This document shows, in pieces, positions 46,814 through 55,697 of a DNA stretch of 64,000 nt; positions within the stretch are counted from its first letter, which is position 1; every line of letters starts with the position of its first letter. The translations under genes and the position numbers were made by a program. Source of the stretch: Rhizobiaceae bacterium. GTDB lineage: Bacteria > Pseudomonadota > Alphaproteobacteria > Rhizobiales > Rhizobiaceae. The DNA is taken from the NCBI GenBank assembly GCA_019635775.1, contig JAHBYU010000001.1:1-64000 (forward strand), in the 5' to 3' direction. Below the pieces are notes generated by a model. It saw only the letters and a program-made list of their open reading frames with translations, searched no databases and was not told the DNA's origin.

Positions 46814-47596
46814 TCACGTCCTTGTCTGTGTTGTCGAGGCGGAGGTGTCGCGGGCCTGCCGCGCGGCGGCGAGAAAGGTGTCGAGCGTACGGTCGAGCCG
46901 CTCGAAAAGAAACTCGCTCAAGGCCGAAGCGTCATTGTCCGGGAGACCTGCTGCTATGGCTGCCAGGTAATCTGACTTGTTCTCAGGGTGAATTGCGATC
47001 AGGGGGAATCCGCTTCGAGCGAGCATCCAGTTGGTCACGAGCCGCGCCGTCCGGCCGTTGCCGTCGTTGAAGGGGTGGATGGCCAGGAGCAGGAATTGCG
47101 CCTCGAAAGCGGCGGCCGGTTCGTTGGGCGCACCCGAAAACCAGTCGCGCAGCGACGCCATCAGCCCAGGAACGCCCTCCGGTGAAGGAAATTCGAAGCC
47201 GTTCCCGTTGAACTCCAGCCTGCGCGCCCGATCGGCGTATCGACCGGATATCTCGGGGATGGATTGCCCCACGACAAGCCGATGGAGATAGCGGATGTCG
47301 CCGTCGGTGATCGGCGTTTCCGTCCGACTTGCCGTATCGAGAACCCATGCGAGCGCACCGGCATGCTCGGCGACTTCGAGATGGTCCTTCAGCGATTTGC
47401 CCGGAAAGGTCACGCCATTCTCAAGGATAAGCGCGGTCTCGCCGGCGGTCAGAGCGTTTCCGTCGATTGCGTTGGATGCATAGGTGACGCCTATGCGGTG
47501 ATCGTTTTCGAGGTTGGCAAGGGCGTCGGCAGGCAGGCTCTGGCGCAATGCGTCCAGTTCCCATTTCTTCGCGAGCACGACATCGGCGAGCGTCAT
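46814..47596 (-). CDS. Fic-domain protein (probable AMP/NMP transferase)
   Basis: A protein of 260 aa carrying the complete Fic active site HPFNDGNGRTAR (His174 catalytic), typical of enzymes that transfer AMP or another nucleotide to hydroxyl side chains. The N-terminal segment has SNAIDGNALT (41-50) where class II Fic proteins carry the inhibitory (S/T)xxxE(G/N) helix, here with Asp45 in place of the glutamate. A helical C-terminus follows. Its stop overlaps the start region of the AAA ATPase gene, a coupling that argues for joint function. A target cannot be read from sequence. No antitoxin-like FicA gene is adjacent. Confidence 0.92.
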   Translation of the reverse strand: MTLADVVLAKKWELDALRQSLPADALANLENDHRIGVTYASNAIDGNALTAGETALILENGVTFPGKSLKDHLEVAEHAGALAWVLDTASRTETPITDGDIRYLHRLVVGQSIPEISGRYADRARRLEFNGNGFEFPSPEGVPGLMASLRDWFSGAPNEPAAAFEAQFLLLAIHPFNDGNGRTARLVTNWMLARSGFPLIAIHPENKSDYLAAIAAGLPDNDASALSEFLFERLDRTLDTFLAAARQARDTSASTTQTRT

Positions 47597-47626
47597 GACT
47601 CAGACCCGGCGCCGGCGGGGAAGGGC

Positions 47627-48772
47627 TCAGACATCGCTGATCACCTGTCCCTTCGAGAGGATGTGGACCTTGTAGCCGGAGAAGACCTTCTGCGCCTCGC
47701 CGGCAGCATAGAGGGCCTGATAGGCCTCGTGGGGGATCAACGCGTGGTTTTCATAGCTGGACACGCCCTGCCGTGTCGCCTCGAGGTCGTCGGTGTTGAT
47801 GTAGAACTCCTGAGTGTCCGGCTCCTTCGACCACAGCCCCTTGCGCCCGGCACGCTCGCCCTTGGAATACACCTCCTGCACCGTCCACGTCAGCAGCCAG
47901 GCGTTCTCGGCCTTGCGTACCTTGGACAGCACCTCGGAGACAGCCGAATTGTGCTCGGTGATGCCGGCGGAATAGAACGGGCCAAGGACGACGCGCCTGA
48001 ACTGCGTCGGGTGAAGGGTCTCGAAATCCTTGTCGAGATTGGTCGCTATGGTTGTCGGCGACAGGGTATAGGCCGAATTCTTCTCGGTGAAGTCGTCGAA
48101 GCGGTGGGCCAGTTCGGGATTGAGCAGACCGTCCACGGGGAGCGGTATCTCGACCTTATCGTTCAGCTTGCCGTCGCGCGTGACGAGCTGGCGCAGCATC
48201 GGTTCCGACGAATCCTCCACCGTGACCATGTAGATCAGCGGAAGGTTGGAAGTGCCGTCGAACGTGGCCCAGTGAACGAGATAAAAGGGCCTGCCTGTCT
48301 TCGGGTTAACCGAAACCTTCACGGTTTTCGCCAGGGTGAACGGACCGAAGATGTCACCCTCCTTCACGGCTTCCAGGTAGAGCCTCTCGGCCATGGACCT
48401 CTGGAGTGCGGCCGGGAACTCCTTCCGTCGGAGGATGAAGTCCGCCATTTCGCCGCGCAGTTCCTCCGGGGCGGGAATGTTCATGAGGCGTTCGCCGGCC
48501 TGACGCCTGTCATTTTCCAGTTCGAGAAGATTCTGGAAGACGGGAAAGCCGCTTTCAGCCCGGCTGATCCGGAAGCTGTCCATGAAACCCAGCCGGTTCT
48601 TCCAGCAGGCGAAGGACGTCTCCAGCCGCGCGATGTACTCCGCCACGATCCTTGCGACGATCCCGTGCCTGTAGAGCGGGGAACGGTCATCGCGCATGAA
48701 GATCTCGAGGCCATGCAGGGCGGCCTCGATCGCTGCGAAATACTGCGCCGCTGCGTCGTTCTGTGGGTTCAT
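47627..48772 (-). CDS. Unrecognised 381-aa protein of the AAA/Fic operon
   Basis: A soluble protein with no signal peptide or membrane segment that I cannot place in a family. The N-terminal third is helical (YFAAIEAALHGLEIFMRDDR, ARLETSFACWKNRLGFMDSF). The rest looks mixed alpha/beta, with GPFTLAKTVKVSVNPKTGRP, YLVHWATFDGTSNLPLIYMV and FRRVVLGPFYSAGITEHNSA. It lies 28 bases after the coiled-coil gene and 30 bases before the fic gene, clearly within the operon. Its Shine-Dalgarno is weak. Confidence 0.72.
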   Translation of the reverse strand: MNPQNDAAAQYFAAIEAALHGLEIFMRDDRSPLYRHGIVARIVAEYIARLETSFACWKNRLGFMDSFRISRAESGFPVFQNLLELENDRRQAGERLMNIPAPEELRGEMADFILRRKEFPAALQRSMAERLYLEAVKEGDIFGPFTLAKTVKVSVNPKTGRPFYLVHWATFDGTSNLPLIYMVTVEDSSEPMLRQLVTRDGKLNDKVEIPLPVDGLLNPELAHRFDDFTEKNSAYTLSPTTIATNLDKDFETLHPTQFRRVVLGPFYSAGITEHNSAVSEVLSKVRKAENAWLLTWTVQEVYSKGERAGRKGLWSKEPDTQEFYINTDDLEATRQGVSSYENHALIPHEAYQALYAAGEAQKVFSGYKVHILSKGQVISDV

Positions 48773-48800
48773 GCGCGGCTATCCGAAAGGGCGGGTCTTG

Positions 48801-49889
48801 TCAGGACCGCACATAGTCTGCGGAATTGTGCTTCCTGAGGACCTCCTCGAAACGGCGCGCGAAAGCGTCGTCGGCCAGCTTCTTGCGGCGCTGGATGTCG
48901 GCTGTCGTGACCATATTCTTTTCGTGAAGCTCCAGCAGGTCGCCGATATGCTTCTGGGCAGCGGCGCCTATGCCCGCCATCGTCTCCTCGGCCGTGTTGT
49001 CAACCTTGGAGCCCAGCGTGTTGATCTTGTGCGCGACGTCCTGCTGGGCAGCGGTTTTCAGCGAATCCTCAAGCGCCTTGTAGAGGACGATGCGCTGTTC
49101 GGTATCTATGGTCAGCTTGTTGATCAGCGTGTTCTGCGCCGCGATCTGGTTGTTGAGCGAGTCCACGAAGGTCTGGAACATGGATGTGTAGCGCTCGAGC
49201 GTCTGGCTCTCGGCCAGCAGTTCCTGCTCCTTGGCCTGCCTCTCATTGTATTCGGTGGCGAGCTTCGAGCGCTCGCCCTCGAGCTGCGTGCGCTGCGTCT
49301 GGTCGGTCGAGGCGGCGATCTTGTTCTCGATGTCGAGCAGGAGCGGGTTCAGTTCCTCGATGCGCTTTTGCGTGGCTGTCAGGTTTTCGATCGTGGACTT
49401 GCGACGTTCGATGACCTGCGCAAGGCTGGCTTCCGACGTGGAATAACGCTGTTCGAGGACTTGCTTCTGGGCCTTGAGGATGCCGACGATCGTATCGGAT
49501 TTGGCCAGCAGCTCCTGCAGGTTGCCGGCAAGCGACATGTTGCGCACGCGCTCTGTGCGCATGCGCTGCTTTGACTGCGGCGAGAAGATGCCGATGAAGG
49601 TTTCCCATCCGGTGAAGCTCTTCATGCTCTCGAATTCGGTTCCGAAGACGTTTGTGGCGTCTTCCAGGCCGATGATCAGGTCGGCAATGTTGCCTTCCAT
49701 GATCTTCTGCTGCTTGAGGACATCCTCGATCCGGGCATTCTCGATGTCGAAGTCGGCAGCGCCGATCTTCTCGTCGGTTCGGGCGATCTTGTCGAGCACG
49801 GTGCCGGACTGCTCGATCCTGGAGCGCATTTCCTCCACGACCTGCTTTGTCTTCGCAATCTCGGCATCGAAGTTCTGCAATGTCGCCAT
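48801..49889 (-). CDS. Coiled-coil protein, first gene of the AAA/Fic operon
   Basis: A protein of 362 aa that is mostly predicted coiled coil, with long heptad-rich stretches at about 5-60 and 125-260, a less regular segment (FESMKSFTGWETFIGIFSPQ) between, and a helical C-terminus. There is no signal peptide or membrane segment. It vaguely recalls TelA-type or filament-forming coiled-coil proteins, but no family motif is clear. The frame is open to 50081. ATG 49889, with AGGAG about ten bases upstream, is chosen. It is divergent from choX across 267 bases that should contain the operon promoter. Confidence 0.78.
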   Translation of the reverse strand: MATLQNFDAEIAKTKQVVEEMRSRIEQSGTVLDKIARTDEKIGAADFDIENARIEDVLKQQKIMEGNIADLIIGLEDATNVFGTEFESMKSFTGWETFIGIFSPQSKQRMRTERVRNMSLAGNLQELLAKSDTIVGILKAQKQVLEQRYSTSEASLAQVIERRKSTIENLTATQKRIEELNPLLLDIENKIAASTDQTQRTQLEGERSKLATEYNERQAKEQELLAESQTLERYTSMFQTFVDSLNNQIAAQNTLINKLTIDTEQRIVLYKALEDSLKTAAQQDVAHKINTLGSKVDNTAEETMAGIGAAAQKHIGDLLELHEKNMVTTADIQRRKKLADDAFARRFEEVLRKHNSADYVRS

Positions 49890-50156
49890 CCTGATCCCGC
49901 TCCTCTGAAAGGTCATGTGGGCCGGAATATATTGACCGCGCGCATCGAAAGAAAGACGCGACGTCAGCAATTCGTAACCCGTCCCGGTGCCGGTCGATGT
50001 CGCATGCTGATAAGCTGGCGGCGCGACTCGCGGTGTTATCCTGCTTGAAACGGCATGAAAATGGTGTTTGGCTTGGTTCACTGAGGCGGGGCGGAACTGC
50101 CCGGATTGTCCGGGCCGCTCTTGGGCACAAGCATTTTAAATGGGAGAATGACCTCA

Positions 50157-51101
50157 ATGTTGCGTATTAAGCCATTGGTTGCCGGCATCGCGCTGGCGAC
50201 GTTGCTATCGACGGGTGCGCTGGCCGCGGACGCCGAAAGCTGCAAGACGGTCAAGTTCGCGGATGTGGGCTGGACCGATATCACCGCTACCACGGCGACG
50301 GCCTCGGTGATCCTCGAAGCGCTTGGTTACACGCCGGAAGTTCAGGTTCTGTCCGTGCCGGTGACCTACACCTCGCTGTCGTCCAAGGACATCGACGTGT
50401 TCCTCGGGAACTGGATGCCGACGATGGAAGCCGACATCAAGCCCTATCTGGAAGACAAGTCGGTCGAGGACATCAAGGTCAACCTCGAAGGCGCGAAATA
50501 CACGCTGGCCGTGCCGAAATACACCTATGAGGCAGGCCTCAAGGATTTCTCCGACATCGCCAAGTTCAAGGACAAGCTTGGCGGGAAGATCTACGGCATC
50601 GAGGCCGGCAATGACGGAAACCGCCTGATCCTCGACATGATCTCGGCCAACCAGTTCGACCTCGGCGGCTTCGAACTCGTCGAAAGCTCGGAGGCCGGCA
50701 TGCTGTCGGCCGTGCAGAAGGCTGCCGGTTCCAAGGAAGACGTGGTCTTCCTCGGCTGGGAACCGCATCCGATGAACGCGAACATCGAGATGGCGTACCT
50801 TTCGGGTGGCGACGATGTGTTCGGGCCGAATTTCGGCGGCGCGACCGTGCATACCAATGTACGCGCAGGCTACCTGAACGATTGCCCGAATGCCGGCAAG
50901 TTCGTGTCCAACCTCGTCTTCACCCTGAAGATGGAAAACGAGATCATGGGCGCGATCCTGAACGACGGCGCCGACCCGAAGGTGGCGGCCACCACATGGC
51001 TGAAGGCCAATCCCGACGTGATCGGCCCCTGGCTCGAGGGCGTCACCACATTTGACGGCGGCGATGCTTCGGCAGCCGTAAAAACGGCGCTCGGCCTGTG
51101 A
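50157..51101 (+). CDS. choX: Choline ABC transporter substrate-binding protein ChoX
   Basis: A periplasmic receptor of 314 aa with a Sec signal peptide (MLRIKPLVAGIALATLLSTG, cleavage after ALA). It has the OpuAC/ProX-type fold and the rhizobial ChoX features VKFADVGWTDITATTATASV, DVFLGNWMPTMEADI and VVFLGWEPHPMN, whose aromatic residues form the quaternary-ammonium box. It delivers choline to ChoW/ChoV. Two ATGs (50148, 50157) are possible and the second begins the signal peptide. The permease and ATPase genes follow in order. Confidence 0.93.
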   Translation: MLRIKPLVAGIALATLLSTGALAADAESCKTVKFADVGWTDITATTATASVILEALGYTPEVQVLSVPVTYTSLSSKDIDVFLGNWMPTMEADIKPYLEDKSVEDIKVNLEGAKYTLAVPKYTYEAGLKDFSDIAKFKDKLGGKIYGIEAGNDGNRLILDMISANQFDLGGFELVESSEAGMLSAVQKAAGSKEDVVFLGWEPHPMNANIEMAYLSGGDDVFGPNFGGATVHTNVRAGYLNDCPNAGKFVSNLVFTLKMENEIMGAILNDGADPKVAATTWLKANPDVIGPWLEGVTTFDGGDASAAVKTALGL

Positions 51102-51195
51102 AACGGCCTAATCCGTTGTTGACATGACCTCGAAGGCGGCTGTCCGAGCAGGATGGCCGCCTTTATCATAGCCAAGAACGACAGGAGGGGCCGGC

Positions 51196-52050
51196 TTGGA
51201 TCCGATAAGCGAACTTATCCGAAGCGCCAAGATTCCCATCGGGCGCTGGGGGAAGTCCTTCTTCGACTTCCTGACCAGCAATTTCGAATGGCTTTTCGAT
51301 TCCATTGCCGGCGGCCTTACCTTCTTCCTTCAAGGCTTGATCAACATATTCCTGTGGTTCCCGCCCATCGTGGTGATCGCCGCACTCGCCGCGCTTGCAT
51401 GGTGGCTGCAACGCTCGTGGAGGATCGCGCTGTTCGTGGCGCTCGGCCTGCTGTTCATCGTCAACCAGAACCTCTGGAAAGAGACTGTGGAGACAATCGT
51501 CCTCGTGGTCGCGGCAGCGGCCGCGTCCATGGCGATCGGCGTGCCGATCGGCATCTGGGCGGCGCACAAGGCGAGCGTCTGGTCATGGCTCAACCCGGTT
51601 CTGGACCTGATGCAGACGATGCCGACCTTCGTTTATCTCATTCCTGTCCTGATCCTGTTCGGGCTTGGTATCGCGCCAGGCCTTATCGTGACCGTGATCT
51701 TCGCCGCGCCAGCACCCATCCGCCTTACCTATCTCGGCATCACGTCGGTTCCAAAGCCTATGATCGAGGCCGGCGAGGCGTTCGGCGCGACCAAGCGGCA
51801 ACTGCTCTGGAAAGTGGAACTGCCGGCCGCGCTGCCGACGATCATGGCCGGGCTGACGCAGTGCATCATGCTGTGTCTTTCGATGGTGGTGATCGCGGCG
51901 CTTATCGGCGCCAACGGGCTCGGCAAACCCGTCGTGCGCGCGCTCAACACGGTCAACATCCCGCAGGGACTTGAAGCTGGCCTCGCCATCGTCATCCTCG
52001 CCATCATCCTTGACCGGATGAGCCGCGTGCGCATGGGAGGCGCACGATGA
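51196..52050 (+). CDS. choW: Choline ABC transporter permease ChoW
   Basis: A permease of 284 aa with about six membrane segments and the ProW/OpuAB-type coupling loop (EAGEAFGATKRQLLWKVELP). The start codon is TTG at 51196, supported by AGGAGGGG five bases upstream. The 3' end overlaps choV by four bases. With ChoX and ChoV it forms a high-affinity choline importer that supplies choline for glycine betaine synthesis or catabolism. Confidence 0.93.
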   Translation: MDPISELIRSAKIPIGRWGKSFFDFLTSNFEWLFDSIAGGLTFFLQGLINIFLWFPPIVVIAALAALAWWLQRSWRIALFVALGLLFIVNQNLWKETVETIVLVVAAAAASMAIGVPIGIWAAHKASVWSWLNPVLDLMQTMPTFVYLIPVLILFGLGIAPGLIVTVIFAAPAPIRLTYLGITSVPKPMIEAGEAFGATKRQLLWKVELPAALPTIMAGLTQCIMLCLSMVVIAALIGANGLGKPVVRALNTVNIPQGLEAGLAIVILAIILDRMSRVRMGGAR

Positions 52051-53228
52051 GCGTCGCGGTCGATTTCAAGGATGTCGATATCGTCTTCGGGGACAACCAG
52101 AAGGCCGCGCTGGCGATGATCGACAAGGGCGCAAGCCGCGCCGAGATACTCGAAAAGACGGGCGCCGTGCTTGGCTGCGCGGGCGCGAACCTGACCGTTC
52201 ACGAAGGCGAGATATCGGTTCTGATGGGCCTGTCTGGTTCGGGCAAGTCCACGCTGCTGCGGGCCGTGAACCGGCTCAACATTCCGGCGCGGGGCCACGT
52301 GCTCGTCAAGGCCGACGACAAGATCGTCGATGTCGCGACATGCGACGAGGAGACCCTGCGAAAGGTCCGCCAGCGAAATGTCGCGATGGTGTTCCAGCAG
52401 TTCGCGCTGCTGCCCTGGCGCACCGTGGAACAGAATGTGGGCCTGGGTCTGGAACTTGCCGGCGTGCCGGAAGCCGAGCGCAAGGCCCGGGTGGCAAAGC
52501 AGCTCAAGCTGGTCGGCCTCGACCAGTGGTCCAAGAAATATGCCCATGAGCTTTCGGGCGGCATGCAGCAGCGCGTAGGGCTGGCGCGCGCCTTCGCCAC
52601 CGAGGCGCCGATCCTGCTGATGGACGAGCCGTTCTCGGCGCTCGATCCGCTGATCCGTACCAAGCTGCAGGACGAATTGCTGCAGCTCCAGGCCGAACTG
52701 AAGAAGACGATCGTCTTCGTCAGCCACGATCTGGAAGAGGCTTTGAAGATCGGCAGCCACATCACGATCATGGAAGGCGGGCGCATCGTGCAGACCGGCG
52801 CGCCCGAGGACATCGTGCTGCGGCCCGCCAACGACTATGTGCGCGACTTCATCGCCAACGTGAACCCGCTTTCGGTGCTGACGGCGTGGAACGTCATGCG
52901 CGACCGACGCGACCTCGAACCGGCCGGCGAAGGGTGGCTGTGGCTCGACCGCCGCCAGACCACACGATTCAAGCTCGACGAGCATGGCATGGTGACGGCG
53001 GCGGAAAGGGAAGGCAATCCGATGGTCTGGGTGTCATGTGACGACATCGAGGGTCTGCCGCAGGACGCGCCGCATGTCTTCTGGGCGCGCCCCGGTACGT
53101 CGCTGAAGACCGTGATGCTTGCCATGCACCGTTCGCAGACGGCGCCGGTGGCGCTGTTCGACGACCAGTCGCGCTTCGTCGGCTCTATCGGCGTGAGAGA
53201 CGTGCTGAGCGCGGTGCTGAGGAGATAG
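52047..53228 (+). CDS. choV: Choline ABC transporter ATP-binding protein ChoV
   Basis: An ATPase of 393 aa of the ProV/OpuAA type. Walker A is GLSGSGKSTLLR, the signature is LSGGMQQRVGLARAF, Walker B is ILLMDEPFSALDP and the switch His is in FVSHDLEEA. The C-terminal region (from about 275) aligns with the regulatory extension of this class, including a weak CBS-like segment at the end (QTAPVALFDDQSRFVGSIGV). It is the last gene of choXWV and is convergent with the 173-aa secreted protein gene, three bases apart. Confidence 0.94.
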   Translation: MSVAVDFKDVDIVFGDNQKAALAMIDKGASRAEILEKTGAVLGCAGANLTVHEGEISVLMGLSGSGKSTLLRAVNRLNIPARGHVLVKADDKIVDVATCDEETLRKVRQRNVAMVFQQFALLPWRTVEQNVGLGLELAGVPEAERKARVAKQLKLVGLDQWSKKYAHELSGGMQQRVGLARAFATEAPILLMDEPFSALDPLIRTKLQDELLQLQAELKKTIVFVSHDLEEALKIGSHITIMEGGRIVQTGAPEDIVLRPANDYVRDFIANVNPLSVLTAWNVMRDRRDLEPAGEGWLWLDRRQTTRFKLDEHGMVTAAEREGNPMVWVSCDDIEGLPQDAPHVFWARPGTSLKTVMLAMHRSQTAPVALFDDQSRFVGSIGVRDVLSAVLRR

Positions 53229-53231
53229 GCC

Positions 53232-53753
53232 TTATCGGTCTGCACCGAGCGCCAGGTCGAATGCGGATTCGAGCTTTGCCGCGTGGGGCCTGACCAAGTC
53301 GGCATAGCGTGCGCCTTCGGCGCGAAGGAGCTGGATCTCCGCGATCTTCTCTTCGATCAGCCCGCGCAGCTCCTGTTTCTGCGCATCGGACAGGTGAGAG
53401 GCGTTGTCGAAGCCATCGAGCGCTTCGGTCAGCCTGCGTGAAAACACATCGTTGGGTATTGTCGCCAGATAGCCCTTGAAGGTGGCGTCGAGCGCATGCC
53501 TCCAGTTGTCGCGGCTGAAGCCTGCGGCGGCGATTTCGCCGTTCCATGACGAATCCTCGTCAAAAAGACGGTCGGCCTCTTCCTCGTCCCATGCGAAGGG
53601 ACCGAGCTCCGGCGCGAGACTGACCATGAGGATCGTTACTTTCTCGACCTCGTCCGGGGAAAGGCTTTTTGCAGGGAAAGTGAGGCCGAGCGCCAGCCCG
53701 ATGCCGGAAATCGCGGCTATGAGGATGCGCTGGATAAAGGAAGGATGCTTCAT
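53232..53753 (-). CDS. Unrecognised secreted or anchored protein
   Basis: A protein of 173 aa with an N-terminal hydrophobic segment (RILIAAISGIGLALGLTFPA, about 9-28) that acts as a signal peptide or anchor, then a helical acidic domain (FSRDNWRHALDATFKGYLAT, LSDAQKQELRGLIEEKIAEI). I do not recognise the family. Its ATG (53753) overlaps the stop of the lipoprotein gene upstream (ATGA), so the two are translationally coupled and probably work together at the envelope. Confidence 0.7.
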   Translation of the reverse strand: MKHPSFIQRILIAAISGIGLALGLTFPAKSLSPDEVEKVTILMVSLAPELGPFAWDEEEADRLFDEDSSWNGEIAAAGFSRDNWRHALDATFKGYLATIPNDVFSRRLTEALDGFDNASHLSDAQKQELRGLIEEKIAEIQLLRAEGARYADLVRPHAAKLESAFDLALGADR

Positions 53754-54103
53754 GACAGGCACTCCTTCTCGACAGCATCCTGTGCGTCGTTGCGGGCCTT
53801 GGCCTGGATGACGGAACCGCCCATCGACACGGCCTGCGCGGCAATCGCGCCGCCGCGACCTGCAAAGCCGCCGAGCCCGCCTGCCATCGACAGCGCGCTG
53901 CCCAGAACGGCGCTGCCAGTGGCCTGTTGCTGGGCCTTGGCGACTGCCTGCTGGCAGCGGTCCGCAGACGCGGTGGACGCCGCTTTCCGGCCTGGCGTAC
54001 TGCTCATCGCCATCGATCCGGTATCGCTGGTGGTGGTCTGGCTGGTGTTGGTCTGGCTACAGGCGGCAAGCGCACCGCAGAAAAGCACTGCAATTATTCT
54101 CAT
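53750..54103 (-). CDS. Small putative lipoprotein
   Basis: A protein of 117 aa with a lipoprotein signal (MRIIAVLFCGALAACSQTNT; lipobox LAAC, lipidated Cys15). A Ser/Thr-rich linker and a glycine/alanine-rich stretch (ALSMAGGLGGFAGRGGAIAA) follow, resembling glycine-zipper outer-membrane proteins. The upstream open frame to 54148 is ignored because the signal begins at ATG 54103. It is coupled by a four-base overlap to the next gene. The function is unknown. Confidence 0.75.
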   Translation of the reverse strand: MRIIAVLFCGALAACSQTNTSQTTTSDTGSMAMSSTPGRKAASTASADRCQQAVAKAQQQATGSAVLGSALSMAGGLGGFAGRGGAIAAQAVSMGGSVIQAKARNDAQDAVEKECLS

Positions 54104-54228
54104 CGTTCTCCCCGAACACGTTCCGGGCCGGCATGTTGCGCCGGCCACCTGAATGGGTCGGTCTAGGGGGTGCCGTGACCGGCGTCTTGGCGCAGGACGA
54201 ACGGACGCGGGCGGAGGCGAACGGGCCG

Positions 54229-55242
54229 CTATTGCAGCTTGCGCAGTGCCGCAGCCTTGATTTCGCGCGGCGTGGCGGCGAAGCGCTGGCGGAACATCCG
54301 GTTGAAATGCGACAGGTCGCCGAAGCCGCAGTCATAGGCGATTGCCGAGATCGTTCGACCGTCGCCCGTCTCGATGGCGCGGCGGGCCAGGTCGAGTCGC
54401 GAATCGTGCAGGAACTGGCCGAAGGTCAGGCCTTCACGCTCAAAGAGGCGCTGGATGTAGCGCGGCGTTACACCCTGACGACGGGCGACCGAAACGATGT
54501 CCAGCTCGGGATCCGTAAGGTGATGCAGGACATCATGACGGATAAGGGAAAGGCGAGCGCTACCGACCCCAGCAAGATCCGGGCGGTCGGCGCTTTGCGT
54601 GCCTTCGAGAGCGAGCGCGGCAAGCTGATGGAGCTGGCAGGCCGCCAGCCGTGCGGTGGACGCTTCAATCCGCTGAGCGCCAAGAAGGAGGTCCGCATAT
54701 CCGGACAACACGGCCGCGCCCGGCGCCAGCGCGGACACATGGTGGATCGGCCTTGTCCTTATGAAGGGCGCGATCTCCGCCATCTTCCGATGGTCCAGCA
54801 CGATTGCCTTGAGGCGCGTGGGCGGCAGATCGAAGGACTGGCGAAAGCTTTCCTCGACGATCACGATGTCGCCGCGCGAGACGTTGAATTCAGCGGAATG
54901 GGATGGCGTGATCCGATAGTCGGCGTCATGAATGGTCAGCATGTAGTTCTGACGCCCGTCGGCGGTGAGTTCGCGGGTGCGCTCGCCACGGACGGTCGAA
55001 TAGCGCGCCGAGCCGACGATCGTGTCGCCGAACAGCCTGCGGTATGAGACATCGAATTCAAAATCCGCCGTGTTGCCGGGCGTGAATTGAAGGCCAGCCA
55101 CGCTGCGCGCGACGAAATCGTGCAGATAGGAAAGACGGTCACGCTCCGGCACGTCGCGATTGGACAAGCTGAGAAGGTCGGGACCTTCTGTCGACGTGTG
55201 AAGGTTGCCGGATTTACGCGGCGCGCCGGTCTGTGAAATCAT
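54229..55242 (-). CDS. AraC-family transcriptional regulator
   Basis: A protein of 337 aa with an N-terminal ligand/dimerisation domain of the AraC-binding type (YMLTIHDADYRITPSHSAEF, VSRGDIVIVEE) and a C-terminal double helix-turn-helix (VARRQGVTPRYIQRLFEREG, then AIAYDCGFGDLSHFNRMFRQ). It lies between choXWV and betC, so regulation of choline uptake or degradation is plausible but unproven. ATG 55242 is the likely start within a longer frame. It is divergent from clpS. Confidence 0.9.
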   Translation of the reverse strand: MISQTGAPRKSGNLHTSTEGPDLLSLSNRDVPERDRLSYLHDFVARSVAGLQFTPGNTADFEFDVSYRRLFGDTIVGSARYSTVRGERTRELTADGRQNYMLTIHDADYRITPSHSAEFNVSRGDIVIVEESFRQSFDLPPTRLKAIVLDHRKMAEIAPFIRTRPIHHVSALAPGAAVLSGYADLLLGAQRIEASTARLAACQLHQLAALALEGTQSADRPDLAGVGSARLSLIRHDVLHHLTDPELDIVSVARRQGVTPRYIQRLFEREGLTFGQFLHDSRLDLARRAIETGDGRTISAIAYDCGFGDLSHFNRMFRQRFAATPREIKAAALRKLQ

Positions 55243-55388
55243 GTGGTACCCCGTGGCGAGGCGCGCACCTTCCCTGCATTGCGTTTCGGCGCTGTGACGC
55301 CCTGTCTCCTGTCTGTAACCTTCCCGCTCGCGAATGCCGCAATCCCGTGTCACAATGAAATTGCGACAGCCGATGCGAGCGTACGCCG

Positions 55389-55697
55389 ATGTCCGACGAC
55401 AGCCTTGCAAAACCACGCGTGAAGACGAAGCCCAAGGTCGAGCGGCCGAGGCTGCACAAGGTCATACTTCTCAATGACGATTTCACGCCACGAGAATTCG
55501 TCGTTGCCGTGCTGAAGGCCGAGTTCCATGTCGGCGAGGATCTGGCTCACAAGATCATGATCACTGCGCACCGCCGCGGCGTGTGCGTGGTCGCGGTGTT
55601 CCCGAAGGACATAGCCGAGACAAAGGCGACCCGCGCCACGGAAGCCGGCAAGGCCAAGGGTTATCCGCTGATGTTCACGACCGAACCCGAGGAATGA
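55389..55697 (+). CDS. clpS: ATP-dependent Clp protease adaptor ClpS
   Basis: A protein of 102 aa that matches ClpS: LLNDDFTPREFVVAVLKAEF (N-degron pocket region) and MITAHRRGVCVVAVFPKDIAETKA, ending PLMFTTEPEE. ClpS delivers N-end-rule substrates to ClpAP. No clpA lies next to it, and rhizobia often carry two clpS genes. The end LMFTTEPEE resembles the second, ClpS2-like type. It stops one base before the convergent betC stop. Confidence 0.93.
   Translation: MSDDSLAKPRVKTKPKVERPRLHKVILLNDDFTPREFVVAVLKAEFHVGEDLAHKIMITAHRRGVCVVAVFPKDIAETKATRATEAGKAKGYPLMFTTEPEE

Noticed and set aside
46814-47596. Classical Fic toxin-antitoxin pair
   Set aside because: No small antitoxin gene adjoins the fic gene, and its own N-terminus carries the inhibitory-like helix. 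It sits in a larger operon.
47264-48838. 524-codon open frame on the plus strand
   Set aside because: It runs antisense across the fic gene and the 381-aa gene, spanning an intergenic gap. A real gene would not be expected to overlap both.
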